A stretch of DNA of 64,000 bases from Haloglomus litoreum (GCF_029338515.1 NZ_CP119988.1:1054001-1118000), one strand, 5' to 3'. Shown: positions 45,950-54,837, counted from the first letter of the stretch. A program made the numbers and translations. Notes: generated from the letters alone by a model not told the origin.

Positions 45950-48013
45950 TCAGGGCGGCCCGCAGTCCAGCCCCTCCGCCGCCGGTGTCAGGGTCTGCCC
46001 CGCCTCGTCGAACGTCCCGGTGCATTCGACCCGCTGCCCGGCGTCGTCCTCGAACGTCGCGGTGACCGAGGTGCCGTCCCCGGCCACGCTGGAGTCGAAC
46101 TCGATGACGGCGGTGCCGGACGGCCCGGACGCTGGCTCCGTGAGCACGGTCGTCGTGGTGCCCGACGGGGTGGCGTCGACCGTGACCTCCGGCACGTCGA
46201 GGTCGTCCGTGGCGCTGTAGGTGAACGTCACGCGGTCGGTCTGTGACGGGTTCCCCCCTCCCATCCCGGGATTGCCGCCGCCCGCGTAGTTGGCACTCGC
46301 GCTCAGCGAGCGGACGGTCGGCGGCTGGTCGCCTGCCCGTGCCTCGCAGACGTCGGCCCGTCCCGCCGCTCGCCAGTCGGCCGAGCGGTTCGTGTCCACG
46401 TACGCCCCGTCCTCCACCCGTCGGAGTCCGATCCGCTCGTCATAGTCGGAATCCTCGTAGACGTGGCTGTCCCGGACGGTCCCGCTATCCGCCCGGACGA
46501 GCTCCAGCGAGCCCTGGTCGGGGACCGCGAACGACGCGTCGACGGTGGTGTCCCGGCAGTCGGGAAGCGGGTCGTCGCCGACGGTCCCGAAGTGGACGAC
46601 CTCCTCGCCGGTCGTCGTGACCGTCGCGCTGTCTCCCGGCCCCCGAAGCGTGTACTCCCCCGCCGTCGGGATGTAGACGCGGACGAACTCGGCGGTCGCC
46701 GACCCGCTCCCGGACGTGTCCGGTTCGACCGCGGTGATGAGCGGACGGCCGTACTCGTCGTTCCCGACGCGTTCGGCGTCGTCCTCGACGGTGAGGTTGA
46801 CCGCCACGGTCCGGGGATCGCCCCGGTCGTCCGGGTCGCCGCCCGGCCCTGTCGCATTGAGCGTCACCTCCCGGCTCTGCCGGACGTTCAGCGGGGCGCG
46901 GTACTCGAACGTGGCCTGCCCGCTGGCGTCAGTCGTCGCCGTCGCCGTACCGCCGCCCCCGTCGCCCACTACCCATCCGGTGTCCGGCTGCTCGACGGTC
47001 ACCTCCGTCCCGACGACGGGGTTGTTGAACCGGTCGCGGGCCTCGACCGTCACCTGCTGTCGGTCACTCTCGTCGAGGCTGTCACCGCCCCCCCGCGTGG
47101 CGACGACGTAGGCGACGTCATCCGTCGCTCGCTCGGCAGCCGTCCGGCTACCGAGGCCCACGGCACCGAGCCGGAGGTTGTAGCTCTGCCCCTGGACGAG
47201 CGTGACGACGACGAGGTCGCCCGGGGCCGCGGGGTTGGCCCGGACCTCGACGTCCTCGACGTAGCCGTCGGGGTTGGTGGCCGCCATCTCCCCGCTCAAC
47301 AGCTCCTCCCACTCCGACTCCGACAGCTGTGTCGGGAGTCGGAGCGTGATCGGACCCCCCTCGCTCGTCACGCTCACGGTCCGGTTCGTCGCGGAGACGA
47401 CGCGCGGATCGACGGCGGCCGCGCGGCTCCCGGCCGTGTCGTACTCACCCATCACTCCGACCAGCGAGATCGTCCGGGAGTTGATGAACGACTGGTTCGA
47501 GAGCGCGAGTCGCTCACCGCTCTCGAACCGGTTGTACAGCACGGAGGACTCGAGCACGGTCTCCGGGCCCCCATCGTAGGCGTTGTACGTGGGCTCGTAG
47601 ACCACGCCGTTCGTCGAGAAGTTCCGGGTCGTCCCGTTCCAGTAGTTCTGCGCGCCGTTGCTGGTCGTCGCGGTCGCGTTGGTGACGTTGAATCCGCCTC
47701 GATCGACCGTCCTGAGCGTTCCGCCCGGCGGGGCCGGATTCAGCAGCAGCGTTCGCGAGGGGTAGGTCGTCCCGAGCCGGACCCGGGTCGTCCTCCCCTC
47801 GCCGGTCGCGGCAGATCGGAGGAGGTCGCTGCGGAGATCAACCATGTCGTCCTGTGCAGCCTGGTTGTGGTTGAACTCGACCTGGGCGTTCTCCTGCGGG
47901 ACGAGCACCGCCTGGAAGAGCGCGAGACCGATGACGAGGAAGGCGAACAGCAACAGCACCCCGATCTGGACCGGCTGTCCCCGCCCCCACCCCCGTCCGC
48001 TCGGACCGTTCAT
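45950..48013 (-). CDS. pilin-headed surface protein with Ig-like and lamin-tail-like domains (paralogue 4)
   Basis: A 687-residue exported protein. RGQPVQIGVLLLFAFLVIGL at about residues 11-30 is the pilin-type signal and helix, followed by VPQENAQVEFNHNQ. The shared head has SVLYNRFESGERL and TQLSESEWEELLSGE; Big_1 starts near 327 (ARDRFNNPVVGTEVTV). A single lamin-tail-like domain follows at about 420-560 (AEFVRVYIPTAG, SLELVRADSGTVRDSHVYED), then a PKD-like C-terminal domain. Because it has one such domain where paralogue 3 has about seven, it looks like the simpler form. TATA-like CCATTTTTATC lies 28 bases before the start. Confidence 0.8.
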   Translation of the reverse strand: MNGPSGRGWGRGQPVQIGVLLLFAFLVIGLALFQAVLVPQENAQVEFNHNQAAQDDMVDLRSDLLRSAATGEGRTTRVRLGTTYPSRTLLLNPAPPGGTLRTVDRGGFNVTNATATTSNGAQNYWNGTTRNFSTNGVVYEPTYNAYDGGPETVLESSVLYNRFESGERLALSNQSFINSRTISLVGVMGEYDTAGSRAAAVDPRVVSATNRTVSVTSEGGPITLRLPTQLSESEWEELLSGEMAATNPDGYVEDVEVRANPAAPGDLVVVTLVQGQSYNLRLGAVGLGSRTAAERATDDVAYVVATRGGGDSLDESDRQQVTVEARDRFNNPVVGTEVTVEQPDTGWVVGDGGGGTATATTDASGQATFEYRAPLNVRQSREVTLNATGPGGDPDDRGDPRTVAVNLTVEDDAERVGNDEYGRPLITAVEPDTSGSGSATAEFVRVYIPTAGEYTLRGPGDSATVTTTGEEVVHFGTVGDDPLPDCRDTTVDASFAVPDQGSLELVRADSGTVRDSHVYEDSDYDERIGLRRVEDGAYVDTNRSADWRAAGRADVCEARAGDQPPTVRSLSASANYAGGGNPGMGGGNPSQTDRVTFTYSATDDLDVPEVTVDATPSGTTTTVLTEPASGPSGTAVIEFDSSVAGDGTSVTATFEDDAGQRVECTGTFDEAGQTLTPAAEGLDCGPP

Positions 48014-48037
48014 GTGAGTCTACCGGAGTACTGGCGC

Positions 48038-48072
48038 CGCGATAAAAATGGCTTCCGACAGAACCATCAAAG
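48038..48072 (-). promoter_or_regulatory. upstream element of paralogue 4, shared with paralogue 3
   Basis: On the minus strand this reads GATGGTTCTGTCGGAAGCCA then TTTTTATC, with TATA-like TTTTTATC 28 bases before the start of the 687-residue protein. Same layout as the element at 45757-45790. Confidence 0.5.
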
Positions 48073-48115
48073 CGTGCCGGTCGCCCGCGCCCCCGGCGGG
48101 CACCGGCGGTCGGGC

Positions 48116-48694
48116 TCAGTCCTCCTCCTCGACGACCTCAGGGTCCGCGAGTGCCGACTGGAGGCTGTCGAGCCCGTTCACCCAGTCGAGGACGAGCGCG
48201 TTCTCGATCTCCTCGACGACACTCGTGTCGATCTCGTCGCCCGCGAAGATGCGGGTTCCCGCCTGCGCACAGTAGGCGAAGGCGGCGTCGAGTTCCTGCT
48301 CGTTCCCGGCGTCGATGGCGGCGTTGACGTACTCGGCGGCGCTGGCCTCGTCGGCCGGCGCGTTGGCGACGTACTCCTCGGCCGCCGAGATGACCGGTTC
48401 GAGCGAGGCCTGCACGCTCTGGATGAGCATCGTCTTGTCCTCGTCCTCGAACTCGACCTCGGCGAAGACGATGTCGCGCATCTCACCGAGCTTCTCGACG
48501 GCGCTCTCCTCGGCCAGTTCGCCGTCGTCGGCGTCGGTGACGATCTTCGCGACCGCGATGGCCGTGTCGTCGCGCAGGTTCCAGAGGAAGCGTGCCGAAT
48601 CCTCCTCCTCGGGGTTGACGTCCTCCTCGCGGAGTCGGCCGACCCAGTTCTGCCAGCGCTCCGCCGTGTAGTACTCGTCCGGGGGCGTGCTCAT
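48116..48694 (-). CDS. DUF2150 family protein
   Basis: A 192-residue, very acidic soluble protein of the haloarchaeal DUF2150 family, function unknown. The N-terminus YYTAERWQNWVGRLREEDVN and the mid-region SARFLWNLRDDTAIAVAKIV are characteristic of the group. It is predicted to be mostly helical, without signal or membrane segments. It lies just upstream of the surface-protein locus on the same strand, with its own gap of 102 bases to the next gene. Confidence 0.85.
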   Translation of the reverse strand: MSTPPDEYYTAERWQNWVGRLREEDVNPEEEDSARFLWNLRDDTAIAVAKIVTDADDGELAEESAVEKLGEMRDIVFAEVEFEDEDKTMLIQSVQASLEPVISAAEEYVANAPADEASAAEYVNAAIDAGNEQELDAAFAYCAQAGTRIFAGDEIDTSVVEEIENALVLDWVNGLDSLQSALADPEVVEEED

Positions 48695-48862
48695 GTTGCC
48701 GCCGTACGTGCGCCCGGGGTTAGGCCTTTCCCTCGGCCGCCACCCGATGGACTCAATACACTCGGCACATCGCCTACCTCAGGGGCGCTACTGCCGTGTC
48801 TCTCGAGGGTACTCCCTGGGCAGTGGTGCCGCGCCGCACTCCCCACCCCCCGTGGCCGCGGC

Positions 48863-49705
48863 TCACTCCCCGAGCGTCGCCTCGGTGTCGATGCCGTAGA
48901 CCCGCGCGGGGGTCTCGACGTGTGCGGTTCGGATGGCCACCCCGTGGCCCTCCTCGACGAGCCACCGGGTCCGCCGTGGGACCGTCTTCGGCCCGAGGAC
49001 GGCGCCCGGTCGGTCGGGGTCGTCGATGAAGTCGGTCTCGAGCATGAACGGCCGGCCCTGCTCGATGGCGCCCTCGATCTGTGGCTTCTTCGCGATGACG
49101 CTCGGCACCGGTCCGACCGTCCGGCTCCCGGCGTAGTGCTTGACGACCTGCTCGGGCGGGAGCCCGCGCTCCTCGGCCCAGTCCGTGATCTCGGAGAAGT
49201 CCTCACCGCCCTCGGTGTGGAGCTGGACGGCACAGCCAACCTCGGCCGCGCGCTCGAACGCGTGGCGCATCACGGCGTTCGAGGCCTCCCAGACGGCCTC
49301 GTCGACATCGTAGTGCGGGCGCCCGGATTTGATGGCCAGCGCGGGGCCGTCACTCACGTACTCGGCGGCCACGTCGATCCCCCCGCACATCAGGTCACGC
49401 GCCTCCTCGGGGCTGTATCCACGGTCGACGAGCTGGCTGATCAGCGCGGGATGCACGCCGAGGACGGGCCACGCACGCCCGTCGAGGACCTCGGTCGCCC
49501 GCTCGACGGCCTCGACGGTGAGGTCGAACCCCTCGCGGAAGTCCTCGGCCGACTCGACCTCGACACCGAGGCTCCACGACGGCTTGTTCAGCACGAGCAG
49601 GTGGGTCCCGCCGACCGCGGCGAACTCCTCGACCGCCTCCGTGTCCCGACCGTTCACGGGGTCGAGGTGGAGGTGGTCGTCGAGAACGGGTCCGTCGTAG
49701 TCCAT
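48863..49705 (-). CDS. TatD-like metal-dependent hydrolase
   Basis: A 280-residue amidohydrolase-type TIM barrel. Metal ligands expected in this family are visible as DDHLHLD (His11, His13), the Glu in the ALAIKSGRPHYD region, QLHTEGG, KHYAG and the final ETDFIDDP Asp. Archaeal relatives of TatD are annotated as hydrolases of unknown substrate; DNase activity is known for bacterial and yeast TatD only. No partner gene is close. The start ATG at 49705 begins the first strand directly. Confidence 0.87.
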   Translation of the reverse strand: MDYDGPVLDDHLHLDPVNGRDTEAVEEFAAVGGTHLLVLNKPSWSLGVEVESAEDFREGFDLTVEAVERATEVLDGRAWPVLGVHPALISQLVDRGYSPEEARDLMCGGIDVAAEYVSDGPALAIKSGRPHYDVDEAVWEASNAVMRHAFERAAEVGCAVQLHTEGGEDFSEITDWAEERGLPPEQVVKHYAGSRTVGPVPSVIAKKPQIEGAIEQGRPFMLETDFIDDPDRPGAVLGPKTVPRRTRWLVEEGHGVAIRTAHVETPARVYGIDTEATLGE

Positions 49706-49925
49706 ACCTGTGGCTGGGCGGCCCGTGGCGAAAAGCGTCCGGGATGTCGCTCCAGCGGTGGCCCCGTGGCTGGCGGCTATCGTGTCCCCGAAAGCGGCGC
49801 GGTGGCCCCCGGCCGCGGCGCTCGCGGGGCTGGCGAACCCGTCGGCGCGACTCGATACGTCAGGTCACGGGGGGGCTGGTCCCGTCTCCCTACTTGAACG
49901 TCGGGGGTGGGAGCCGGGAGCGGGG

Positions 49926-50951
49926 TCAGGCAAGCAACGCCAGCCGGCCGACGCTCTCGGCAGCCATCCACCCGAGGAAGCCGCCGTACACCAGCAACAG
50001 TCCGACCGCCTCGGCCGTCGACACCTTCAGGTCCGTTCGGACGACGGTCAGCAGGAGCAGCGCCGCCACGACCAGGAACGCGAACAGCGGGACGACCGTG
50101 CCGAAGTTCACGGTCACGGCCCCGACCGCCAGCACCGCGACCGGGATGGCGACCAGCAGATCGAACGTGCTCGACCCGAGTACCGTCGAGATGGAGACGC
50201 CGGGTTCGTCGTTGCGCGCCGCCAGCACGCCGACGAACACCTCCGGCACCGAGGCACCGGCCCCGACGACGGTCAGTCCCCAGAGGAACTCGGAGGTGCC
50301 GAACGCCTCGCTGAACTCGATGGCCGCCCGCACCAGTCCCTCGACCCCGACGCCGACGAACACCAGCGCGACGACCAGCCCCGTCAGGTACTCCAGCGCC
50401 GACCGGTCCCCGCTCGTGCGCCCGGCACCGTGCTCGGCGGCGTCGGCGTACTGGAGGAACAGGAAGAAGACGTAGAGCCCCAGCGGCGCGAGCACCAGCG
50501 TCCGCGTGAGTTCGCCGGCCTGCCCGGCGCCGCCGGCGGCCGTCTCGACGGGGTTGTAGATGACCGACAGCGCGAGCACGAGGAGGACCGAGGCCACCGC
50601 GAGGACGTAGAACCCGGTCTCCTGGTAGACGAGTTCGCGGTCGGTCCGGAGGCCGCTTCCGGGCGAGAGCAGCGCCGAGACGGCGGGCACGACGAGTACC
50701 TTGAACACCGCCGACCCGACGACGATGCCGATGGCGAGTTCGACCCGGTCGTGGAGCGCGATGGCGACCACCGTCGCGGTGAACTCCGGGAACGAGGAGC
50801 CCAGGGCCGTCACGACCGCGCCCCGGACGTCGCTCGGGAGCCCGAAGTGGTCGGCCAGCTGTTCCGTCGAGCGTTCCAGCACCGTCGCGCCAGCCCACAC
50901 GGCCGCCAGCGACCCCGCCGCGAGGGCGGCGACCATCTGGAGACTCGTCAT
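49926..50951 (-). CDS. sodium/calcium exchanger family membrane protein
   Basis: A 341-residue antiporter of the CaCA superfamily with about ten to eleven helices in two inverted halves. The two alpha-repeats are visible: GSSFPEFTATVVAI at residues 51-64 and GASVPEVFVGVLAARND in the second half, each with the acidic Glu that binds Ca2+ or Na+. The cation cannot be decided. The start at 50951 (MTSLQMVAAL) was chosen because the upstream extension has no hydrophobic pattern. It is divergent from the Nif3 gene, which starts 152 bases away. Confidence 0.88.
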   Translation of the reverse strand: MTSLQMVAALAAGSLAAVWAGATVLERSTEQLADHFGLPSDVRGAVVTALGSSFPEFTATVVAIALHDRVELAIGIVVGSAVFKVLVVPAVSALLSPGSGLRTDRELVYQETGFYVLAVASVLLVLALSVIYNPVETAAGGAGQAGELTRTLVLAPLGLYVFFLFLQYADAAEHGAGRTSGDRSALEYLTGLVVALVFVGVGVEGLVRAAIEFSEAFGTSEFLWGLTVVGAGASVPEVFVGVLAARNDEPGVSISTVLGSSTFDLLVAIPVAVLAVGAVTVNFGTVVPLFAFLVVAALLLLTVVRTDLKVSTAEAVGLLLVYGGFLGWMAAESVGRLALLA

Positions 50952-51102
50952 GCCCGGCCGGACTCGGGGCCACCCCGTAACTCCGGTGGCCGAAACCAGG
51001 TGTGTACGGTGTTGACACACCGATTCCGGGAGCCCGCGAACCCGCGGCGGCGGCGCGGCACGAGCGACAACCCTGAAGCGTCCGCCCCACGACGGACGAG
51101 CC

Positions 51103-51876
51103 ATGTCCATCCCGCTCTCGGAGTTCGCGGACCGACTGAACGACTTCCTCGACGTCGACGATTACGCGGCCGACGCCGCGGTTCAGGGCCTGCAGGTCGG
51201 GCCCGAGGGCGCGACCGTCGACACGGCGGCGTTCGCCGTCGACGGCGTGGTCGCCACCTTCGAGGAGGCGGCTGCACGCGGTGCGGACGTGCTGGTGGTC
51301 CACCACGGAATCTCCTGGGGCGGCATCGACGCCGTCACCGGGAAGGAGTACGACCGCGTCGCCGCGCTCGTCGAGAACGACCTCGCGCTGTACGCCGTCC
51401 ACACGCCGCTCGACGGCCACGACGAGGTCGGCAACGCCGCGCTCCTGGCCGAGCATCTCGACCTCGACGTGGTCGAGCCGTTCGGCGACTTCGGCGGCGT
51501 CCACGTCGGGCAGCGTGCCCGCGCGGACGACCCGCGGACGGTCGCGGACCTGCGCGACTCGCTGTCGGAACTCGCGACGGGCGACCGGCCCGTGCAGGTG
51601 CTCGACTTCGGGCCCGACGAGATCCGCGACGTGGCCATCCTGACCGGGAGCGGCACGGACTGGCTGGACGAGGCCCGCGAGAAGGGTGTGGACGCGCTCA
51701 TCACGGGCGAGGGAAAACAGCCCGCCTATCACGAGGCCCGCGAGGCCGGCATCACCGTCTTCCTCGCCGGGCACTACGCCACGGAGACGTTCGGCGTCCG
51801 TGCGCTGGCCGACCGCGTGGCCGGGTGGGACGAGGGTATCGAGACGACGTACATCGAGCACCCGACCGGGCTGTGA
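51103..51876 (+). CDS. Nif3-like dinuclear metal-centre protein
   Basis: A 257-residue Nif3/YbgI family member. Metal ligands expected from the family are seen as VVHHGISWGG (His67, His68), the Asp of HTPLDGHDEVGN and the GHYATETFG His/Glu near the C-terminus. It forms toroidal hexamers in known structures. It is often annotated GTP cyclohydrolase I type 2 but the true reaction is unclear. TATA-like sequence ACAACCCTGAAGC lies close to the start. It is convergent with the lipoprotein gene that begins one base after its stop. Confidence 0.9.
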   Translation: MSIPLSEFADRLNDFLDVDDYAADAAVQGLQVGPEGATVDTAAFAVDGVVATFEEAAARGADVLVVHHGISWGGIDAVTGKEYDRVAALVENDLALYAVHTPLDGHDEVGNAALLAEHLDLDVVEPFGDFGGVHVGQRARADDPRTVADLRDSLSELATGDRPVQVLDFGPDEIRDVAILTGSGTDWLDEAREKGVDALITGEGKQPAYHEAREAGITVFLAGHYATETFGVRALADRVAGWDEGIETTYIEHPTGL

Positions 51877-52680
51877 TCATCCGCGCCGCTCGACGCGGAG
51901 GGTGAACGCCCAGTCGATGCGGGTGCCATCGCCGGGCCCGGGCAGGTCCTCCGGCTCGCTCCAGAACACACGGGGCTCGAACCGGTGTCGCCCGACCGGG
52001 AGGCAGTCGCCCGCTTCCCGGTCGGCACCGAGCACGTACGAGCGCGCGGTGGCCGTCTCGCCCGGCCCGAGGTCGATGACCTCGTACTCGGTGTCCCTCG
52101 CCATCGGTCCCTCGACACCCCAGCAGTCCCCATCCGTCGAGCGCGCCATCCCCGTAGCGAGCAGGAACAGCTCCTCTTCGATGGACCGGATGCCGTCGTG
52201 GCGTGCGACCGTCCCCTCCCCGACCGACACCGTCCGGTCGGCCGTGTTCGTGATGTGCGTCCGGAGCACCGGCGGCCGCTCGGCCGTCCCAGGGTCGATG
52301 CCCACCTCGTATCGAACCGGTGCCGCCTGGTCCGGCGCGGTGTCGGCCACCGTCACCGAAGCGGCGTCGACCGCCACCCCGGGCGACCAGTCCAGGGGTC
52401 GCTCGACCGTCTCCTGGTCGGTGGGTGTCGGACCGTCCGTCGGTGTCGGATGGTCCGTCGGTGTCGGATGGTCCGTCGGCGTCGGATGGTCCGTCGGTGT
52501 CGGATGGTCCGTCGGCGTCCCCGACCTGGCCGGGTCGCTGGTCCCGGTCCGTGCGTCCCGCGGCGTGCCGGTCGTCGTGGCGGTGCGGCCGCGCCCACCC
52601 GTCCGGTCCCCGTCCGAGCAGCCCGCCAGCCCGCCCACGAGTGCCGCGCCCGCGGCACGGAGGAGTCGGCGTCGGTCCAC
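51877..52680 (-). CDS. Tat-exported lipoprotein, function unknown
   Basis: A 267-residue protein. The GTG at 52680 gives a twin-arginine signal (DRRRLLRAAGAALVGGLAGC) with the lipobox Cys at residue 21. A linker made of PTDHPT repeats (about 53-88, encoded by five 18-base units) leads to a beta-rich domain (about 95-267) with four Cys-light strands, including VLRTHITNTADRTVSV and TATARSYVLGADREAGDC. The domain style resembles CARDB-like or bacterial extracellular beta proteins. No function can be assigned. Confidence 0.75.
   Translation of the reverse strand: MDRRRLLRAAGAALVGGLAGCSDGDRTGGRGRTATTTGTPRDARTGTSDPARSGTPTDHPTPTDHPTPTDHPTPTDHPTPTDGPTPTDQETVERPLDWSPGVAVDAASVTVADTAPDQAAPVRYEVGIDPGTAERPPVLRTHITNTADRTVSVGEGTVARHDGIRSIEEELFLLATGMARSTDGDCWGVEGPMARDTEYEVIDLGPGETATARSYVLGADREAGDCLPVGRHRFEPRVFWSEPEDLPGPGDGTRIDWAFTLRVERRG
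52424..52513 (-). repeat. five 18-bp tandem repeats in the lipoprotein linker
   Basis: GGTGTCGGATGGTCCGTC repeats at 52442-52459, 52460-52477, 52478-52495 (GGCGTC variant) and 52496-52513, with a diverged copy at 52424-52441. On the coding strand they encode the six-residue unit PTDHPT. Copy number could change by slippage without a frameshift. Confidence 0.8.
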
Positions 52681-52822
52681 GGACCGTGGTACATCGTAGC
52701 ACGACAAAGTCTCCACGGAGACACAAACGAACGCTTCATGGAACCAGCTCGGCCCCTGGGCAGCCGGGACGCCGCTGCCGACATCCGAACCCATATCCTC
52801 CAGCCGACCCTCCGTAGCGACA

Positions 52823-53677
52823 GTGAGCGCGGATACTACCTCCCTGCCGGGACGGGCACGGGTGGAGGCAGGGCTGGACGACCTGGTCCGGGAGAACCGG
52901 TTCACCATCGCCGTCGTCTTCCCGCTGATGGGGGCGGTCCTGCTGGTCGCCTCGCGGGAGGGGCTGCTGGGACCCCTCGATTTCAACCCCTGGCTCATCA
53001 TCTTCGGGACGCTCGTGATGCGCCTGCCGCTGGTGGCCGGCCTCGCCCCCCTGGTCGACCGCCGGGCCGCCGCCGGCCTCCTCCTGCTGACGGCGTACTC
53101 GTACGGCATCGAGTACGTCGGCGTCCTGACCGGCTTCCCGTACGGGAGCTTCGAGTACGGCGTCGAACTGGGGCCGATGCTGCTGGACACGGTGCCGCTG
53201 GGGCTGCCGGTGTTCTTCTTCCCGCTGGTGGTGAACGCGTACCTGCTCTGCCTGCTCCTGCTGGGGCCCCGGACCGAGCGGGCGCTCGTCCGCCTGCCCG
53301 CGGTCATCGCGGTCGTCCTGCTGATGGACCTCGTCCTCGACCCGGGTGCGGTGGCACTGACGTTCTGGCAGTACGACCCTGCCGGCCCGTACTACGGGGT
53401 TCCGTGGTCGAACTACGCGGGCTGGGTGCTGTCGGCGACGGTCGCGGTCGTCACGCTCGATGCGGCGTTCGACCGGTCCGGCCTCCGCGAGCGACTCCGC
53501 GACTGCGAGTTCATGCTCGACGACCTCGTCTCCTTCGTCGTCCTCTGGGGGCTGGTCAACGCCTACTTCGGCAACCTGGTCCCCGTGGCCCTGGCGGGCG
53601 TGCTGGGCGCCGGCCTGCTGGCGACGGACCGCTTCGACTTCGACGTGCGACCCTCCTGGCCCTCGGTCCGGGGGTGA
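52823..53677 (+). CDS. cruF: bisanhydrobacterioruberin hydratase-like carotenoid protein (CruF)
   Basis: A 284-residue membrane protein of the carotenoid hydratase family, which in haloarchaea adds water to the ends of C50 carotenoids as the last step to bacterioruberin. About seven helices; the conserved segment GIEYVGVLTGFPYGSFEYG is at residues 95-113, and DLVLDPGAVALTFWQYD in a later loop. The GTG at 52823 is the best start. In many haloarchaea cruF is clustered with lyeJ and crtD; here neither is present and the gene stands convergent to crtB. Confidence 0.85.
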   Translation: MSADTTSLPGRARVEAGLDDLVRENRFTIAVVFPLMGAVLLVASREGLLGPLDFNPWLIIFGTLVMRLPLVAGLAPLVDRRAAAGLLLLTAYSYGIEYVGVLTGFPYGSFEYGVELGPMLLDTVPLGLPVFFFPLVVNAYLLCLLLLGPRTERALVRLPAVIAVVLLMDLVLDPGAVALTFWQYDPAGPYYGVPWSNYAGWVLSATVAVVTLDAAFDRSGLRERLRDCEFMLDDLVSFVVLWGLVNAYFGNLVPVALAGVLGAGLLATDRFDFDVRPSWPSVRG

Positions 53678-53861
53678 GGTGGTGTACGTGGCTGGGTGGA
53701 CTCTCGGTTCGACCGGAGTTGGTCCCGTGACAGGATGTGCCGGTGGATAGTTCTCGCCAGATTATCTGTAGAAGTGCCGTAATAAATCTATAAAGTTCAG
53801 AATAGATGAATAATGCTGGTGTCGAGCGGATAGAGCCAGCAGGGAATAGATATCTGATGTC
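53678..53861. other. 184-bp AT-richer gap between convergent cruF and crtB
   Basis: Contains 53755-53870 with ATTATCTGTAGAAGTGCCGT and AATAAATCTATAAAG, much more AT-rich than average, between two converging carotenoid genes. Likely a shared terminator area; no gene is seen. Confidence 0.5.
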
Positions 53862-54809
53862 CTACCGTGCAGGCATCGGTTCGCCGGGGTGGTCGTGACT
53901 GGCCGGGGTCCCCGACGGCACGGCGCTCACCTTCGCGAACACCGTCTCGGGGTCCTTGTTCCAGAACCAGTGCCAGCGGGTCTCGGCGACGAGCCGGAGC
54001 TTCCGGAGCGCCGACAGCGACGGGGTCTCCGAGAGCACGTCGCAGTCGCGCTCGCGGATGAGGCGGTGGTGGTCGGCGTACAGCACGGCGGCGATGAGCA
54101 CCGGGAGCTGACAGTCCCGCGGCAGGAGCCCGATGCCGGCGACGCCCTCGCGGTAGAGCGTCTCCGTCCGGCGTAGCTCCTCGCGGACGGCGGCGGCGAA
54201 CGCCTCGTCGTACTCGAGGCGCTCGATCTGTTCCTCGGTGATGCCGTATCGATTCAGCGTCTCGAGGGGGAAGTAGATGCGGTCGCGCTCGATGACGTCC
54301 TCGCGCACGTCCCGGAGGAAGTTGCTCATCTGGAACGCCTCGCCCAGCTTCCGGGCCGCGGGGATGGCCTCCTCGGGGTCGTCCTCGCGCATCACGTAGG
54401 TCATCATCACGCCGACCGCGGCGGCCGACCCGCGCATGTAGTCCTCGACCTCCTCGTAGGTCTCGTATCGGGACGTCTCGATGTCAGTCAGCATCGCGTC
54501 GATGAAGACGTCCACCTCCTCGTCGGGGATGCCGTAGCGCTCCCGGAGTTCGGCGAAGGCCGCCAGCACAGGGTCGTCGGTCTCGCCGGTCAGCGCGGCC
54601 TGCCGGATCGCCTCCAGCTGCCGCCGCTGCTCGGCCGGAGGAACCCCCTCGGCGTCGTCGACCACCTCGTCGGCCACCCGGAAGAACGCGTACAGCACGT
54701 ACGTCGCGTGCCGGACGCGTTCCGGGAGTAACCGCGTCGCGTAGTAGAACGTCCGCCCGGTCCGCCGGTGGATGGCCTTGCTCCGAGAGAGCTGCGCGTC
54801 GTCGACCAT
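53862..54809 (-). CDS. crtB: phytoene synthase
   Basis: A 315-residue head-to-head prenyl synthase that joins two GGPP molecules to phytoene. The two Asp-rich motifs are present: ADEVVD with Asp47 and Asp51, and LRDVRED with Asp167 and Asp171. TRLLPERVRHATYVLYAFFR at residues 25-44 is the family N-terminal signature, and IGLLPRDCQLPVLIAAVLY lies near 235. The frame starts at a GTG four codons upstream, but the ATG at 54809 fits the TATA-like ACTATCTATAAG (minus strand, 54838-54850) with little or no leader. Confidence 0.92.
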   Translation of the reverse strand: MVDDAQLSRSKAIHRRTGRTFYYATRLLPERVRHATYVLYAFFRVADEVVDDAEGVPPAEQRRQLEAIRQAALTGETDDPVLAAFAELRERYGIPDEEVDVFIDAMLTDIETSRYETYEEVEDYMRGSAAAVGVMMTYVMREDDPEEAIPAARKLGEAFQMSNFLRDVREDVIERDRIYFPLETLNRYGITEEQIERLEYDEAFAAAVREELRRTETLYREGVAGIGLLPRDCQLPVLIAAVLYADHHRLIRERDCDVLSETPSLSALRKLRLVAETRWHWFWNKDPETVFAKVSAVPSGTPASHDHPGEPMPAR

Positions 54810-54837
54810 TCGATACCACACTGTACGGTCGTCAACG

